64,000 nucleotides of DNA from Tubulanus polymorphus (lineage: Eukaryota; Nemertea; Palaeonemertea; Tubulaniformes; Tubulanidae). The notes under the pieces are model-generated. The model searched no databases and was not told the DNA's origin. It was given only the letters and a program-made list of their open reading frames with translations. The DNA lies in assembly GCF_964204645.1 (NCBI RefSeq), contig NC_134033.1, positions 4,029,631 through 4,093,630 on the forward strand. The letters run 5' to 3'. This document shows, piece after piece, positions 19,635-30,999 of this stretch (position 1 is the stretch's first letter; the number at the start of each line of letters is the position of its first letter). The translations under genes were made by a program, and so were the position numbers.

Positions 19635-20981
19635 CTTCCATTTTAATCCAATCATCATTATGAGCGCTTTTAATGTATAAGCCGTTCGGAGAAGTTCTGT
19701 AGCGAATAATCTTTTGATTGAAATCATTTCCTGTTCTGAGTTGATACTGAGTAGATGTCCCGCGTACTTCTGTCTACAGTATATTTCAGCGTTCTCCCAA
19801 TTCAGACGTTCATCTCTGATGAATCTGATGCAGGAAATTCCGGAATCCAGAAATCCTTGTTTACAGTAGAAATCATCGAAATGTTTAATCGGTAACGACT
19901 GGTGTAAAGTGTATTGTATTTGAAATGTCGGAATGAAATTGTTTACTTCAAAACGCAAAGTATTATCTGTTAAACTATAAAATATAAGTCCACGAACCGC
20001 GTTGTTATCACATATTTTAGTATCATATTGAGAGTCAATAGTTTTGAAATATTCACCATTATGAAAAGGTTTATAATTCATTAGTTGTATTAGAATAATC
20101 GGATCATTCGCTTTATTGTTGTATTTTTCACATGAAACTGGTCCAATAGATTTGACAATAAATCTGTAATATTGAAATATATTTTGTTGTATCGGGTTTT
20201 CAAATCTATATGAAATAGATTTTGATGTACGTCCTGCCCGACCTGGATAGTTCGGTGACTGCACGAGTCCACATTTATCTTTAGTAGTAACTGGGAGACG
20301 GGAACCGGCAAGTCCCAAACTATCCGCTTTTTTAACTCCTAGACATTTACGACGTAGTTTAACTATAAGTGGTCGCTGCCAAAATCCAACCGCATAAACT
20401 GTGAAATCTACAGTGTTTAATACAAGACTGTTATTAAGAAACTGATTACTCAAACTCAGAAACTGGTCACATGACAATGACATCTTGAGAAAACATCGGT
20501 CAATTTGATATTCGTGTTCTGATAATATGTGAATATTTTTCAAGCGAAGGCGTCGATTTTCAGGTGTAATCACGAGACAGTGTGACGTCATATTGATCTG
20601 ACGTTCTTCTTCCTGTAGAACATAACCATCACAATCAGTAGGAGCAAATCTAAGATATGAGCTACCAACTGTTAACTGATTGTTATAGTAATAAGCGTAT
20701 GCTACTACAGTAACCGGTCCACCTGATGTAATCAGGCTGACGACAGATCGACCGTAGTATGAACCAGGACAATACGGACCATAGCGTCTAGCTGTGAAAT
20801 TACTACCATCAAATATATAAAAACCAGCTCGATCACAGTTTTCTGATAGCACTGTTAGTTTCAACTGTTGTGATTCATAGATGTTCACTTTCCAGTTTAG
20901 TTGTAATTTAGTTACACGATACAATGTATTCTTTGATCTCGGGAACAAATCATTAGCTGATATTGAGTTTGTGAGTGAATA
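19635..20981 (-). CDS. Receptor unit 2, exon 2: CUB-like modules and first half of C-type lectin
   Basis: The exon has 449 codons from YSLTNSIS to GLKWK. CUB-like features are as in unit 1 (CPGSYYGRS, SPNYPGRAG). The lectin start reads CIRFIRDERLNWENAEIYC. The variable stretch is two codons shorter than in unit 1 (VGSSYLRF), while KVNIYESQQLKL has one extra codon, so indels are in multiples of three and the frame is preserved. Confidence 0.8.
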
Positions 20982-21271
20982 CTGAAATATAAGATAATTG
21001 ATTACAGCATTGAATGTTTACAATACGACAATTTCAAACCACTCACAGCCTGAAAATATCGATAATAGTTGTAATCCAAAATAAATTGGAATTCTTCCAC
21101 AAATCAGCATAATTACTCCGCGTAAACAGCATGTGTTTTCGGTCACACATAACGTTGTTATTCCAAGTTTCTCGGTAAAGTTTCACTGGTCAAGATTGCC
21201 ATCAAAATCATAGATTATTACAATGATTCCATTACACGAACCTAATTTACAAATCACTGTTATAAACTTAC
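20982..21271 (-). other. Unit 2 intron 1 (290 bp)
   Basis: A phase-0 intron from GTAAGTTTATA to ATATTTCAG, alignable with the unit 1 intron but about 26 bp shorter. No other feature is seen. Confidence 0.7.
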
Positions 21272-22513
21272 CGATATCCTTGGCTTGTTGACGTAGACGT
21301 CTGATATTGTCATTGATTTCACTTCAAATTCTATTTTCAAATTCAAACTTGAAAAATCCGATGTCGTTAAAACGCACAGAATCACGAGAAATCCGTCTGA
21401 TTTTACACTCAGAGATTCAAGATGGTTAAAACTGAGTAAAATATCAGTTTTCACAATACGTAACCCTTCCTGTTTATATACACCAGCGACACCTGGTGAC
21501 GTGACGAGATCACGTGTCCAGTTGAAGACGACGTACTGCAGAACATCGACTGTGATAGACCAGCAGTATAAGTGTTTAGACTGAGTTACTATATGTGGTA
21601 TTCCATCAATTGTAGTGAGCAGTCCTGATTTATTATATACTTGAATTAACGGGTTAGAGATGTTCCAATCTGATATTTTGTAAACTTGCACGAGTAACTG
21701 TGACGTAAACGACACAACTTGAATGACACTTTTAAATTCTACACACGCTTTATTAGTTTTAGTATAAAACGATGAAGGCGGATGTCCGGTTTGTTCTCGT
21801 ATAAGAGCTATAGGTTCACTGGTGCTGTTCCATCCGTCGTGAATTTGAGGACGATTTTTCATCGGATCCTCACCTGGTCTTAATCTGAAATCTATCTGTA
21901 TAAACGTTAAATTCATTGCAAACTCGTCTGGCATCCCGATCCATTCTAACAACAATTTACATCGGAGGGTAGAAATCATGAATTTATGACTTGTTTGAGT
22001 TGGCAATTCTTTTACTGCACGTTTTGAGCATTTATGTATGATTTTCAAGCGACTCTTTTCTTCAAAACGATATATGATATAAACCCGACTACCTCGCGCT
22101 CCATCGACGTTACTCCTAAACAACAACGAAATCGAGCCGTTACTGCGGATATCTAGTTGTTTTCTTCCGGTAGCGCAGAGTTTGTTGTCGGACTCACCGA
22201 CGAGAAGGTAGTTTTCGTTACAGAATATCGACGGCTCGATGTCGTAGTAAACTTGAACGAGAAAACTTCCCGGTAAAGAGCTGTTGACGAACCAATGACA
22301 TTCGACACCGCGCACTAACGACGGATAGTTCGGTGAAACGATGTAACCGGACGTAGAATCGACGGAGTATTGAGTGTTGTTACAAGATGAACTGACTGTA
22401 ACAGACGCGGCTTCCTCGACAGAGTTTGCGCGATCAGCCCGCGTAAATATACAGTCTCCGCAAGCGATCAGTAAAACTACGAACAACGCTTTCATTCGCT
22501 GCATATTGAACAC
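21272..22513 (-). CDS. Receptor unit 2, exon 1: signal peptide, CUB domain and CUB-like region
   Basis: The exon has 414 codons. The signal peptide and CUB domain 1 are nearly the same as in unit 1. At the length-variable site (about 21700-21748) it reads FKSVIQVVSFTSQ, unrelated to the other copies, with an extra Cys just before it (NKACVEF). Another difference is the HKCSKRAVK segment, shared with unit 3 rather than unit 1 (HTCHKHAVK). That mosaic pattern suggests gene conversion between copies. Confidence 0.8.
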
Positions 22514-23052
22514 AATTCACGCTTCAAAACAAACACATTTCTAACTATTTCCAAGTTTGCGCGACATTTCTCATAAGAGTCGTTGCAAAGTAATGACAAG
22601 TTGTCAGAATGTCAGAAGTTGACGAATTGATCGAGTCCAATTATTTTGTAAAATGATCTCCCATCAAACTGGCGCCAGTCTCGTATTTCTGTTACTTTCA
22701 TCTGTTCTCGGTTTCGCTGTAATTACCGCGGTTTCTAAATTTAGACGTGTTTCAATATATCGTGTTTATAATCATGTGCAATTATTTCTCTAAAAATATT
22801 TACTGTCGCTCCCGAACTGCGTTCAGTTTGTGATAATATTCGATGACATTTTCTATCTTTACCTCGAAATATTCTGCGTCTCTGTAAAACACTTCGTCAA
22901 TATCTGTTTCGACAATTCACACTCTACAGTCAATATAATAACTGAGTTGAAGCTAAGTGAAGCGCGTGGATATCTGATTGTGGTGAGTAAGGTCTTGTTT
23001 GGTACAGATTGTTTCGAAGAAACAATAGCAACCAAGTAAGACGGGGATCACA
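22514..23052 (-). promoter_or_regulatory. 5' flank of receptor unit 2
   Basis: Homologous to the other flanks. The palindrome ACTGGCGCCAGT is at 22678-22689, 165 bp from the start codon. The flank ends abruptly at AAGACGGGGATCACAGCGGTAGA, a very short remnant of the 7TM shard, where an unrelated repeat begins at about 23053. This is the right border of the left half of the array. Confidence 0.4.
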
Positions 23053-23590
23053 GCGGTAGATCCGGAATCTACACCTCGGAAAACATCTTCCTACCAAGTT
23101 TAGAAGGAATCATAGAAAAAATTTTTTTCGCCGAAAAAAAACTCCTGGACCTTTGATTTTTGCCGTTTTTAGCCAAAAAATCGAATCTGTTCGATTTGCT
23201 TAAAATTTAAGTCCTAAATATTTTCGGGGGTGTTGATTCCAAATCTGCAATCAGATTTCAAATATCTCAAAAACCCTGGGGTCCAGGACCTTTTTAAAAA
23301 TTTAAGGGGTACCCCTAAGAATTCGAATTTCTCATTTTTGAGGCCTCGGATCCTAAGAATTCTTTCAGATTTGTGATCAGCACCCCAGAATACATGTCTA
23401 TACTAAATTTCTCCGAAATTGGAGACAAAAAAAAAATTTGACCCCTAACCCTCGTTTTGGGGGGTACCTTAGATTGCCATTTCTATGATACACCAGTAAC
23501 TAGACTTAACTCTAACATAACTCAAATTTATTAAGTTTCATGTATATTTTTAGGATGTTTGTCATCAATATGGCGGAACTATTGACGGTT
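23053..23590 (+). repeat. Dispersed repeat R1, copy 1
   Basis: TCCGGAATCTACACC and the following ~530 bp recur at 27526-28070 with small differences, and a partial third version lies just before that at about 27285-27525. It contains homopolymer-rich stretches and phrases such as GATCAGCACCCCAGAATACATG. It has no coding capacity. Both full copies continue into TGTATATTTTTAGGATGTTTGTC. Confidence 0.6.
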
Positions 23591-23689
23591 GTTATGGTGG
23601 TGACGATTCCCCCTTTACCTACAATCAGTAGAGAATTGATTTGAACATTATACAGACATTGATGCAGTGGAGCAGATGGACCAAGATAA

Positions 23690-23910
23690 ACCAGTACGAA
23701 CCCCAATAAACCAGGATGAACCAGGACGAACCCAGATAAACCAGGACGAACCCAGATAAACCAGGATGAACCAGGACGAACCCCGATAAACCAGGATGAA
23801 CCAGGACGAACCCAGATAAACCAGGACGAACCCAGATAAACCAGGATGAACCAGGACGAACCCCGATAAACCAAGATGAACTAGGACGAACCCAGATAAA
23901 CCAAGATGAG
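23690..23910. repeat. Minisatellite, about 20-bp units
   Basis: Tandem CCAGGACGAACCCAGATAAA units alternate with shorter CCAGGATGAA units. The apparent Trp/Phe-rich ORFs on the minus strand are a by-product of this repetition. Confidence 0.85.
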
Positions 23911-24140
23911 TTGTGACTTGGAAGAAATGCTAGAAATTGATGTCTCATTTTAATAGTTATCAATAGGTACGTAGGCAATCGAGGCTGGAGACATGCTAGT
24001 ACATAGGAATAGGGATTTCTATTCTTAAGCCTAGTTACTGTGTGAAACTCCCTGGCCCTGCTCCCTCTCTCTATCAATCCCTAGCCTAGCATCTAGAATG
24101 ATGTTACATTGTTTACAATGTTATTACATGTATATTGTAG

Positions 24141-24226
24141 ATAACAATGATCTGTACGTGTGGGGTAGAAATAAACATGGCTCCTTAGGTTTAGGAAACA
24201 TGGACGATCAATTCTTTCCGTTTAAG
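24141..24226 (+). CDS. Exon of an RCC1-repeat protein
   Basis: An 86-bp exon lies between TATATTGTAG and GTAAGTC. It encodes NNDLYVWGRNKHGSLGLGN followed by MDDQFFPFK. The pattern LYVWGRNxxGxLGLGN is diagnostic of an RCC1 beta-propeller blade. The exon needs one base from an upstream exon and ends in phase 0. RCC1 repeats occur in exchange factors, HERC ligases, RPGR and others; one blade does not tell which. The exons before it were not found, and the repeats around it suggest the gene may be broken or have long introns. Confidence 0.6.
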
Positions 24227-25276
24227 GTAAGTCTCAATTTCTCTAGATTTAAAACACTCCTAAAGCATCTCTCACTCAAAATTTATACTTGCTAAGCAAA
24301 AATCTGAGTTGAGGATCAGAAAATTCCATTAGAAAGTCAGAAAATGATTTCATTTCCGTCTGAATTCGACAAAAGTCCAGGAGTTTTTAGACATTTCCGA
24401 GTTAGATTGCTAGGTTTTAATTCTCGACCACAGAACTTGAATCATCAGTCAATGGGATATCACTGGTATCACATTGATTCAAGTTAGTAACAGACTCTAC
24501 TGTACTGTAATAACATAACGCACCAGAAACAACATGTGTGATACTGATGCATCATAAATCCGATATCTGATATTGTAAATATGATTTCAGTTTTCGATTC
24601 CTGGGTTAGTTCAGTCAGTTCATTGCGGAGTTGATCACATGTTCGCTTTATGCAAGACTTTTATTTGATATTTAACTCTGATGCACATTTTTCACTGAAA
24701 TAAAAAAATTACACACATGATTATTCACTAATTTTGTGGTGGTTGTAACTGATTTTCTGTTCTAGTTTAAGTGGAATCTCGTTGATATGAATCTTGTGGG
24801 ATGCAATTGTTGAATCAAACTGGTTTCGTCTTTACACAGATTTGTCGTATTAACGATGTTCAACTGAAGTTTTTCCAGTTGTTTGCACCAATTTGTGGTT
24901 GGGAGAGTTTGATTTTAACCCTGACCAAGAAGGGTCGACCTTAATAGGAGGTTTAATGGTTCACGTGCTGCAACTTTGATGATAGCGTTGGATGAATGCA
25001 CTTTTTTGGAGAATAAAATTTAATTTGCTTTAGATTCTGTCTGTGGCATGTGAGTCTACCTCTTTACCGCTTTATGCAATTAGATTCCGTTGACAGAAGA
25101 GTTCTATCAAAAATGGCTTGAAAATCGTTTTAAAAAGAAGATCCCCTTTCCAAAAGCTTAAAAATTATTTGAATTATTCATAGAAAACGGAATCGTGGTG
25201 AATAATGAACGAAATTCGGCTAAAAAAATATCTGTATTACTTGCATGCCACAGTAAGATTGCGAGGCTGGGTTAGA
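24227..25276 (+). other. Probable intron of the RCC1-like gene, left part
   Basis: No exon is recognised. A decayed relative of the 11976 MITE lies at about 24770-24868 (AGTGGAATCTCGTTGATATG to TTAACGATGTTCAACTG). The rest is AT-rich unique sequence. Confidence 0.35.
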
Positions 25277-25897
25277 TATCAACCGTACAGTGCTGCCCCT
25301 ATGAATAACGACAGCGGAATTTCTGTGAACTAAAATAGCGCCGCCGGAATATGAATTTCCCAAATTACGTACAATACGGACCAGTGTGGCGCCTAATTCT
25401 GATTAAATATGATACTATGAATACTTTATAACTTTTTAATGAAATTTTCTTATTTTTTAGGGAACGATATTCAATTTTGATAGCTAAAATTCACTTTCTT
25501 ATCAATTAATTAGTATTTATATTCAGAATAAGTTATTCAGTTATATTTTTGAATGATAATTTATCATCTGAATTGACAAAATTTCCATATTTTTTCTTCG
25601 ATATATTTTAATTGCGCGCAAATAATCAGGGAACATTCAAACACCTGTCGCTCTCTGCCAGACGATACTAAAAATATCCCGATTCAAATTTACTCTTTTA
25701 AGGTTAATTCTCTTATAGAATAATTGTTTGGTTCAAACGTTTCAGAGCAGTTGTAAGATTTGGAGAATCCCTCGGAATCCGGCCCGCAAATCGGTAATTA
25801 GTTCGTCCACTACGGCCGTCCGAAGACTCTGGCAAGCGAGTATTAAGTTAGTTCACGTTTTCCCCGCTATCGTTATATGTAGGGGCAGCACTAGACG
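25277..25897. mobile_element. MITE of about 620 bp
   Basis: The left end AACCGTACAGTGCTGCCCCT and the right end (reverse complement GACCGTCTAGTGCTGCCCCT) are terminal inverted repeats. GATAT flanks both sides, within one base of each end, and is likely the target duplication. The interior is non-coding and AT-rich. Confidence 0.6.
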
Positions 25898-26594
25898 GTC
25901 GATATGGAAATCGTGCACTGTGGAGCGCGCTCAATTCAATCTCTAATTCTTTATTTACAATGAAACTAAGTCTTTCAATTGATAAAGACTTTAAAGCCAC
26001 AATGATTCCCAACGTACGAGCTTTGATATTGGTTTAAAAGATAAGAATTCATGAGATTTCGTGCCCTCACAGACACACGGACTTTACAGACACGTCCACC
26101 ACAACAGGGACCTGGAGTCAGTGTTTAACGGTAACCTTGCTGTGGCCGTGGTCACTTTCACTTGGCCGTTTAAAGTAAGACATACGTAAGAATAAGAATT
26201 CACAAGATTTCATGTCCTCAGGGACACACAGGGGGACCTCACAGACACAGGGACCTCGGCACTCAGTGTCAATAACCACTTTCACTAGCCAGGCGGCGCC
26301 GCATGCACGACATGGTGCAGGTGATAGTTTCACAAATCTTGATGAGCTGTTGTTACAATTCCTGTTAATTCCTCCTCTTTTCCACATGTTCAGCAGGTTA
26401 CCATCACCAGCTGACTCAACCAGTTTCACCATCTTACTCCCACAGTGGCCGAGTATATCAGTTATGTAAAAACAATCTGTTAATCCAGTAAAGTTGTGAA
26501 AACTTTTGCATAAGCCTTTACTAGTATGTCTGAGAGTTTGAGTTTGAGTTTGTTAATGTGTTTCTCTAGAGACTGTTTCAATTTCATATTTCAG
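25898..26594. other. No firm gene; local direct duplication
   Basis: Two related segments near 26040-26100 and 26195-26260 share ATAAGAATTCA(T/C)(G/A)AGATTTC followed by CACAGACACA phrases. Opposing ORFs of 85 and 104 codons overlap here, and neither shows a known motif. Confidence 0.3.
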
Positions 26595-26690
26595 GTTTTC
26601 CTCTCTGGACTGTCGTTGGTAAACTTCATCAAAAATACTGGATGTGGACTTCGACTGAAATTCATCAGTTTTACTTCTTCAGTCAACTTC
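26595..26690 (+). CDS. Possible next exon of the RCC1-like gene
   Basis: A good acceptor (TTTCATATTTCAG) precedes VFLSGLSLVNFIKNTG in phase 0. Joined to the 24141 exon it would read FFPFK-VFLSGLSLVNFI, matching the P-x-x-V-x-x-L-x-G spacing of RCC1 blades. The frame then runs into a minisatellite and the donor site is not clear, so the 3' end is a guess. Confidence 0.3.
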
Positions 26691-26925
26691 TTCCGGACTA
26701 GTGAACTTACCGGACTACTAGTGAACTAACCGGACTATATGTGAACTTACCGGACTACATGTGAACTACATGTGCACTAACCGGACTACTAGTGAACTAA
26801 CTGGACTACATGTGAACTTACCGGACTACATGGGAACTACATGTGCACTAACCGGACTACTAGTGAACTAACTGGACTACATGTGAACTTACCGAACTAC
26901 ATGTGGACTAACTGGACTAAAAGTG
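26690..26925. repeat. Minisatellite, about 20-bp units
   Basis: Degenerate repeats of ACTACATGTGAACTTACCGG and ACTACTAGTGAACTAACCGG. The unit holds short palindromes (ACATGT, ACTAGT). Confidence 0.8.
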
Positions 26926-26951
26926 GATTGATACTCGTAAAAAATAATCAG

Positions 26952-27042
26952 TGGTTGACTCCTGAAGGTGTGGAACTCTGTATGTGGAATTGTGGAACTC
27001 AGTGGACTATTATTACTGCTAGACAAGGGAGGAGAGACTTGT
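26952..27042 (+). CDS. Possible exon of the RCC1-like gene
   Basis: The frame reads WLTPEGVELCMWNCGTQW then TIITARQGRRDL, up to a GTGAGTAG donor. CGTQWTIITA resembles the C-G-x-x-W/H-T-x-x-x-T/S segment that ends an RCC1 blade. The acceptor (ATAATCAG) has a poor pyrimidine tract, so the start is uncertain. Without a homologue search this could be chance. Confidence 0.3.
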
Positions 27043-27284
27043 GTGAGTAGAATTTCTTTTATGTTTCAAAAACAATTATGAGAGAGCAGTTTATCTGTAA
27101 ACATAGTGTTTACTGAGTGTCATAAGAATTGTCAATGGAGTTATTTATTTATAGCAGCCTGTAATTGTGTGACAGGAATTATAATTCAGGGTTTTAGTAA
27201 GAGTATCAATTTCTGCCTTAAAAATTAATTGAATACTTGGCTCAATAGATAAAATTGTATTTTTGGACCAAATTTCATCAAAAT

Positions 27285-28070
27285 TTGTGACGAAAATAAG
27301 GGTCAAAACACAAAATCCTGAATATCTCATTTTAGAGGCCTCAGATCCAAAAACTAACTTCATATTCGTGATCAGCACCCCAAAAAACATGTATGTACCA
27401 AATTTTATTAAAATTGGGCCAAAAAAAAATTTTGACTCTGTACCCCATTTTTGGGTGCATATTTTGGGCATTAAAACCCTTATTTGCCAATGAAGATGAA
27501 TTCCGATTCAAAATCTGATTGCATATCCGGAATCTACACCACAGAATACATCTTCCTACCAAGTTTACAAGGAATCAGAGAAAAAAAATTTTTCGCCGAA
27601 AAAAAACTCCTGGATTTTACACCTTAGATTTTTGCCGTTTTTGGCCAAAAAATCGAATCTCTTCGATTTGCTTAAAATTTTAGTCCTTACTATTTTCAGG
27701 GGCGCTGATTCCAAATCTGCAATCAGATTTTGAATATCTCGAAAATTCTGGGGTCCAAGGCCTTTTGACAATTTAGGGGTCCCCCCAAAAATTAGAATTT
27801 CTCATTTTTGGGGCCTCGGATCCGAAAAATTCTTTCAGATTTGTAATCAGCACCCCAGAATACATGTATATACTGAATTTCATCGAAATCGGAGACAAAA
27901 AATATTTGACCCCTGACCCTCATTTTGGGGGTACCTTAGATTGCCATTTCTCTGATACACCGGTAACTAGACTTAACTCTAACTCTGTATGTTTGATTGA
28001 TGGCCTTAAATCTATTAAGTTTCATGTATATTTTTAGGATGTTTGTCATCAATATGGTGGAACTATGATC
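27285..28070 (+). repeat. Dispersed repeat R1, copy 2 with a partial third unit
   Basis: 27526-28070 matches 23053-23590. The preceding 240 bp (AATCCTGAATATCTCATTTT onward) is a diverged version of the middle of the same unit, so the repeat was also tandemly duplicated here. After the shared TTTTTAG at about 28037 a 59-codon open frame follows (28038-28214), absent in copy 1; it was not recognised. Confidence 0.55.
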
Positions 28071-28319
28071 AGGACTACATCAGATGGTGTGGGCAGTGTT
28101 CAAACTCAGCGACAGGATAAACAAACAAACGAACTCATATTGGGAGAACTTGACTTCAGTTATAGTGAACTTTATGTCCACGAGGACAAAATAATAACAT
28201 TACTGCTGATGGGATTATCTGTTTGAACTAGAAACTGTTAACGGTATTCTAGATAGAAAACAAGAGGAACATAAGTTCAGGTGATATGCCATCCTATCCT
28301 CTCTATCTCTTTCTATCCT

Positions 28320-28940
28320 CTCTCATTCTCACTCTCTCCTCACTCTGTTTCATTCTCACTCTCTCCTCACTCTGTCTCATTCTCACTCTCTCCTCACTCT
28401 GTTTCACTCCTCATCTCTCCTCACTCTGTCTCATTCTCACTCTCTCCTCACTCTGTTTCACTCTCATCTCTCCTCACTCTGTCTCATTCTCACTCTCTCC
28501 TCACTCTGTTTCACTCTCATCTCTCCTTTCTCTGTCTCATTCTCACTCTCTCCTCACTCTGTTTCACTCTCATCTCTCCTCACTCTGTCTCATTCTCACT
28601 CTCTCACTCTGTTTCACTCTCATCTCTCCTCATTCTGTCTCATTCTCACTCTCTCCTCACTCTGTTTCACTCTCATCTCTCCTTTCTCTGTCTCATTCTC
28701 ACTCTCTCCTCACTCTGTTTCACTCTCATCTCTCCTCATTCTGTCTCATTCTCACTCTCTCCTCACTCTGTTTCACTCTCATCTCTCCTCACCTCACTCT
28801 GTCTCATTCTCACTCTCTCCTCACTCTGTTTCACTCTCATCTCTCCTCACTCTGTTTCACTCTCATCTCTCCTCACTCTGTCTCATTCTCACTCTCTCCT
28901 CACTCTGTTTCACTCTCATCTCTCCTCCTCTCGTCTCATT
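28320..28940. repeat. Pyrimidine-rich minisatellite, about 50-bp composite unit
   Basis: Tandem CTCTCCTCACTCTGTTTCAC and CTCTCCTCACTCTGTCTCAT half-units. It is almost pure C/T on the plus strand with A only in CA steps. Two long plus-strand ORFs here (227 and 250 codons) are artefacts of the repeat. Confidence 0.9.
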
Positions 28941-28948
28941 CTCTATTA

Positions 28949-28999
28949 CCATCTACCGGGTTGAAATGGGAACTAATTCCTGTCTCGCCCGGTAGATGG
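28949..28999. repeat. Perfect 12-bp inverted repeat
   Basis: CCATCTACCGGG at 28949-28960 and CCCGGTAGATGG at 28988-28999 are separated by 27 bp. They could form a hairpin or be the ends of a very small element. The role is unknown. Confidence 0.6.
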
Positions 29000-29067
29000 C
29001 ATTATTTTTTTGATAAAATTTGCTTAAGCAATGGATAAATATGAGTTCCTCTGTGTGCTGCCAGTAC

Positions 29068-29140
29068 GTCCCTATAGCGTAGTGGGTAGGGTGCTGGACT
29101 GCTAGTCGAATGGTTGGTGGTTCAAATCCCATTTTAGATG
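29068..29140 (+). mobile_element. tRNA-like SINE head
   Basis: TATAGCGTAGTGGGTAGGGTGC fits a Pol III A box, and GGTGGTTCAAATCCC fits a B box about 45 bp later. CTGGACTGCTAGTC resembles a tRNA-Ser(GCT) anticodon arm, but the stem has mismatches and the acceptor ends do not pair, so it is a tRNA-derived repeat rather than a working tRNA. Confidence 0.5.
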
Positions 29141-29444
29141 ATTTATGTTTCAATAAAATTTGAATTTTACTTTTGCAAACAAGCTGTAAGAAATTCCTAC
29201 TTTGAATTTGGAATAAATTCTTTGATTTGTACTTTGCGTTTGTCCTTTCCTATTTGACTTTGTCCTTTCCTTGATTGTGTAAGCGGAAGAGTCCTTTCCG
29301 GGGCAGTGTCGAGTATGAAGTTGTGAGGGGAAGAGTCCTTTCCGGAGCCCGAGACAGAGATTTTTAGTAAGACGAGCATTTTATGTATATGGACGTTTAT
29401 TTATTTACGTTACTTTATAACATGCGGCAAAACGAAATAATGAC

Positions 29445-29815
29445 GGAGTAGAGTCTGCGTCTCGAGGTTTGGAGATGGTGCTTTAGTCGGAGTAGAGTCT
29501 GCGTCTCGAGGTTTGGAGATGGTGCTTTAGTCGGAGTAGAGTCTGCGTCTCGAGGTTTGGAGATGGTGCTTTAGTCGGAGTAGAGTCTGCGTCTCGAGGT
29601 TTGGAGATGGTGCTTTAGTCGGAGTAGAGTCTGCGTCTCGAGGTTTGGAGATGGTGCTTTAGTCGGAGTAGAGTCTATGTCTCGAGGTTTGGAGATGGTG
29701 CTTTAGTCGGAGTAGAGTCTGCGTCTCGAGGTTTGGAGATGGAGTGGAGTCTGCATCTCGAGGTTTGGAGATGGTGCTTTAGTCGGAGTTGAGTCTGCGT
29801 CTCGAGATTTGAAGA
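29445..29815. repeat. 44-bp minisatellite, about 8 copies
   Basis: The unit is GGAGTAGAGTCTGCGTCTCG plus AGGTTTGGAGATGGTGCTTTAGTC. The first five copies are identical; the later ones carry substitutions and a shortened unit near 29740. The homogeneity indicates recent expansion. Confidence 0.9.
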
Positions 29816-30786
29816 TGTTGCTGTAACTCAAATATAGCCGGCTGAAAAACAAATCGGATAATCGTCAAGCTATTGAAGAAGATTGAATATGCAAAATGTA
29901 AGGATGGGTGTAGTTTAATATAATTACCTTATCTTAATGTAAAGATACCGAAACAGCAAAATGTGGGTTGATGCGGTTCCCAATGCAGCAGCAGCGGCAG
30001 ACTAGTTAGGACGTTGCGACAAACGAGTTGTGTACATGTAGTAGTAGCGAACTGGTTTCGGTTTAACCCTAAAAAGACACAATATTCATAATGTATGAAT
30101 GTGCGCGAAATAGAACATCGGAAATCAGCGACAACAGCAACTCGTCTTCATCAGCAAATTAGCCGTAATCTGTTTGTAGTTGAAATCAGACATCAACAGC
30201 AGCAGCAGCAGCAGCAGCAGCAGTATCGGGATCTCCACCGCAATCATCAGCATCAACAGCCGCCAGTCTCATCTTGCGTTCTCAATCGCTAGGCGTCACA
30301 AATTCCTTCACGTTCCAGTCTCTCCTAACATCATCAGCCGCTTATCAGTAGGTTGTTTGCTTAAAGCCACACGTTCTTCACGCCTTGTTGCAGAGCTCTT
30401 ACAGGTCGACCTTCATCACTGGACATCGGTTCTCGGACTGGCACCGGGCGGCTCGAACCGCGCTTCTAATACCTACGTCAACCAATCAACGACGGTGCAT
30501 CATCGATGCGACCGGAATGGGTCAATCAGAAAGCTCGATCGCGCATTCCTGTGACAGACCCGAGTCCGTGACGCTAATCCGAAAGAACTATTCAATTCGT
30601 GCCAAACATTTTCAATGGGGCCTACAGGTCATCGAGTTTAATTCGACTATTCATAGAGGCACATATTGTTTAAGATAGAAATATCGAATGCTACGATTTT
30701 TGCCTAAAATTGTAAGCTGAAATTTTATCTAAAATATCCAACAAACTTTAGTGTAGATTTCCCTTCTATTTACGTCTGGTTTTGAA
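29816..30786. other. No firm gene; CAG microsatellite
   Basis: A (CAG)n run of about nine units lies at about 30198-30224. Overlapping plus-strand ORFs of 65-124 codons (30095-30678) lack recognisable motifs, and the region is GC-richer than its surroundings. An unrecognised exon cannot be excluded. Confidence 0.3.
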
Positions 30787-30999
30787 CTATAATACCGGCT
30801 CAATTTTACTATTTTCGAGTTTTGCTTTAGGATATCGAAGTTTGCTTAAGGGTTTGTGCAGTGACGCGGCACTATTGTGTAGTAGAGCGTATGCCAGGTC
30901 TCCAGTGAGTGATTCTCTATTGGATAGAGTCGTTTTCAATCCGAATTTATACACAAGTTCACCAGACATCGCCGCGTACACATCTTCTTTAACCGAAAT
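30787..30999 (-). CDS. Possible terminal exon of an unknown protein
   Basis: An acceptor-like TTTTTAACTTCACCAG precedes an open frame of 70 codons (ISVKEDVYAAMSGELVYKFG...) that runs to a stop. The composition looks protein-like, but no family was recognised and no upstream exon was found. A plus-strand ORF overlaps it fully, so coding status is uncertain. Confidence 0.2.
   Translation of the reverse strand: MSVKEDVYAAMSGELVYKFGLKTTLSNRESLTGDLAYALLHNSAASLHKPLSKLRYPKAKLENSKIEPVL

Noticed and set aside
23512-24077. Trp/Phe/Val-rich minus-strand ORFs of 120 and 150 codons
   Set aside because: They come from the 20-bp minisatellite; overlapping frames give the same kind of peptide.
28038-28214. 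59-codon open frame after the R1 repeat as a terminal exon
   Set aside because: Joining it to the candidate exon ending at 27042 would create a stop at the junction, and no family was recognised.
28281-29038. Two long plus-strand ORFs (227 and 250 codons) rich in Ser/Leu/His
   Set aside because: They are translations of a CT-rich minisatellite in two frames at once; the period, not selection, keeps them open.
29068-29140. Functional tRNA-Ser(GCT)
   Set aside because: Acceptor stem ends do not pair and the anticodon stem has mismatches; A and B boxes fit a SINE head better.
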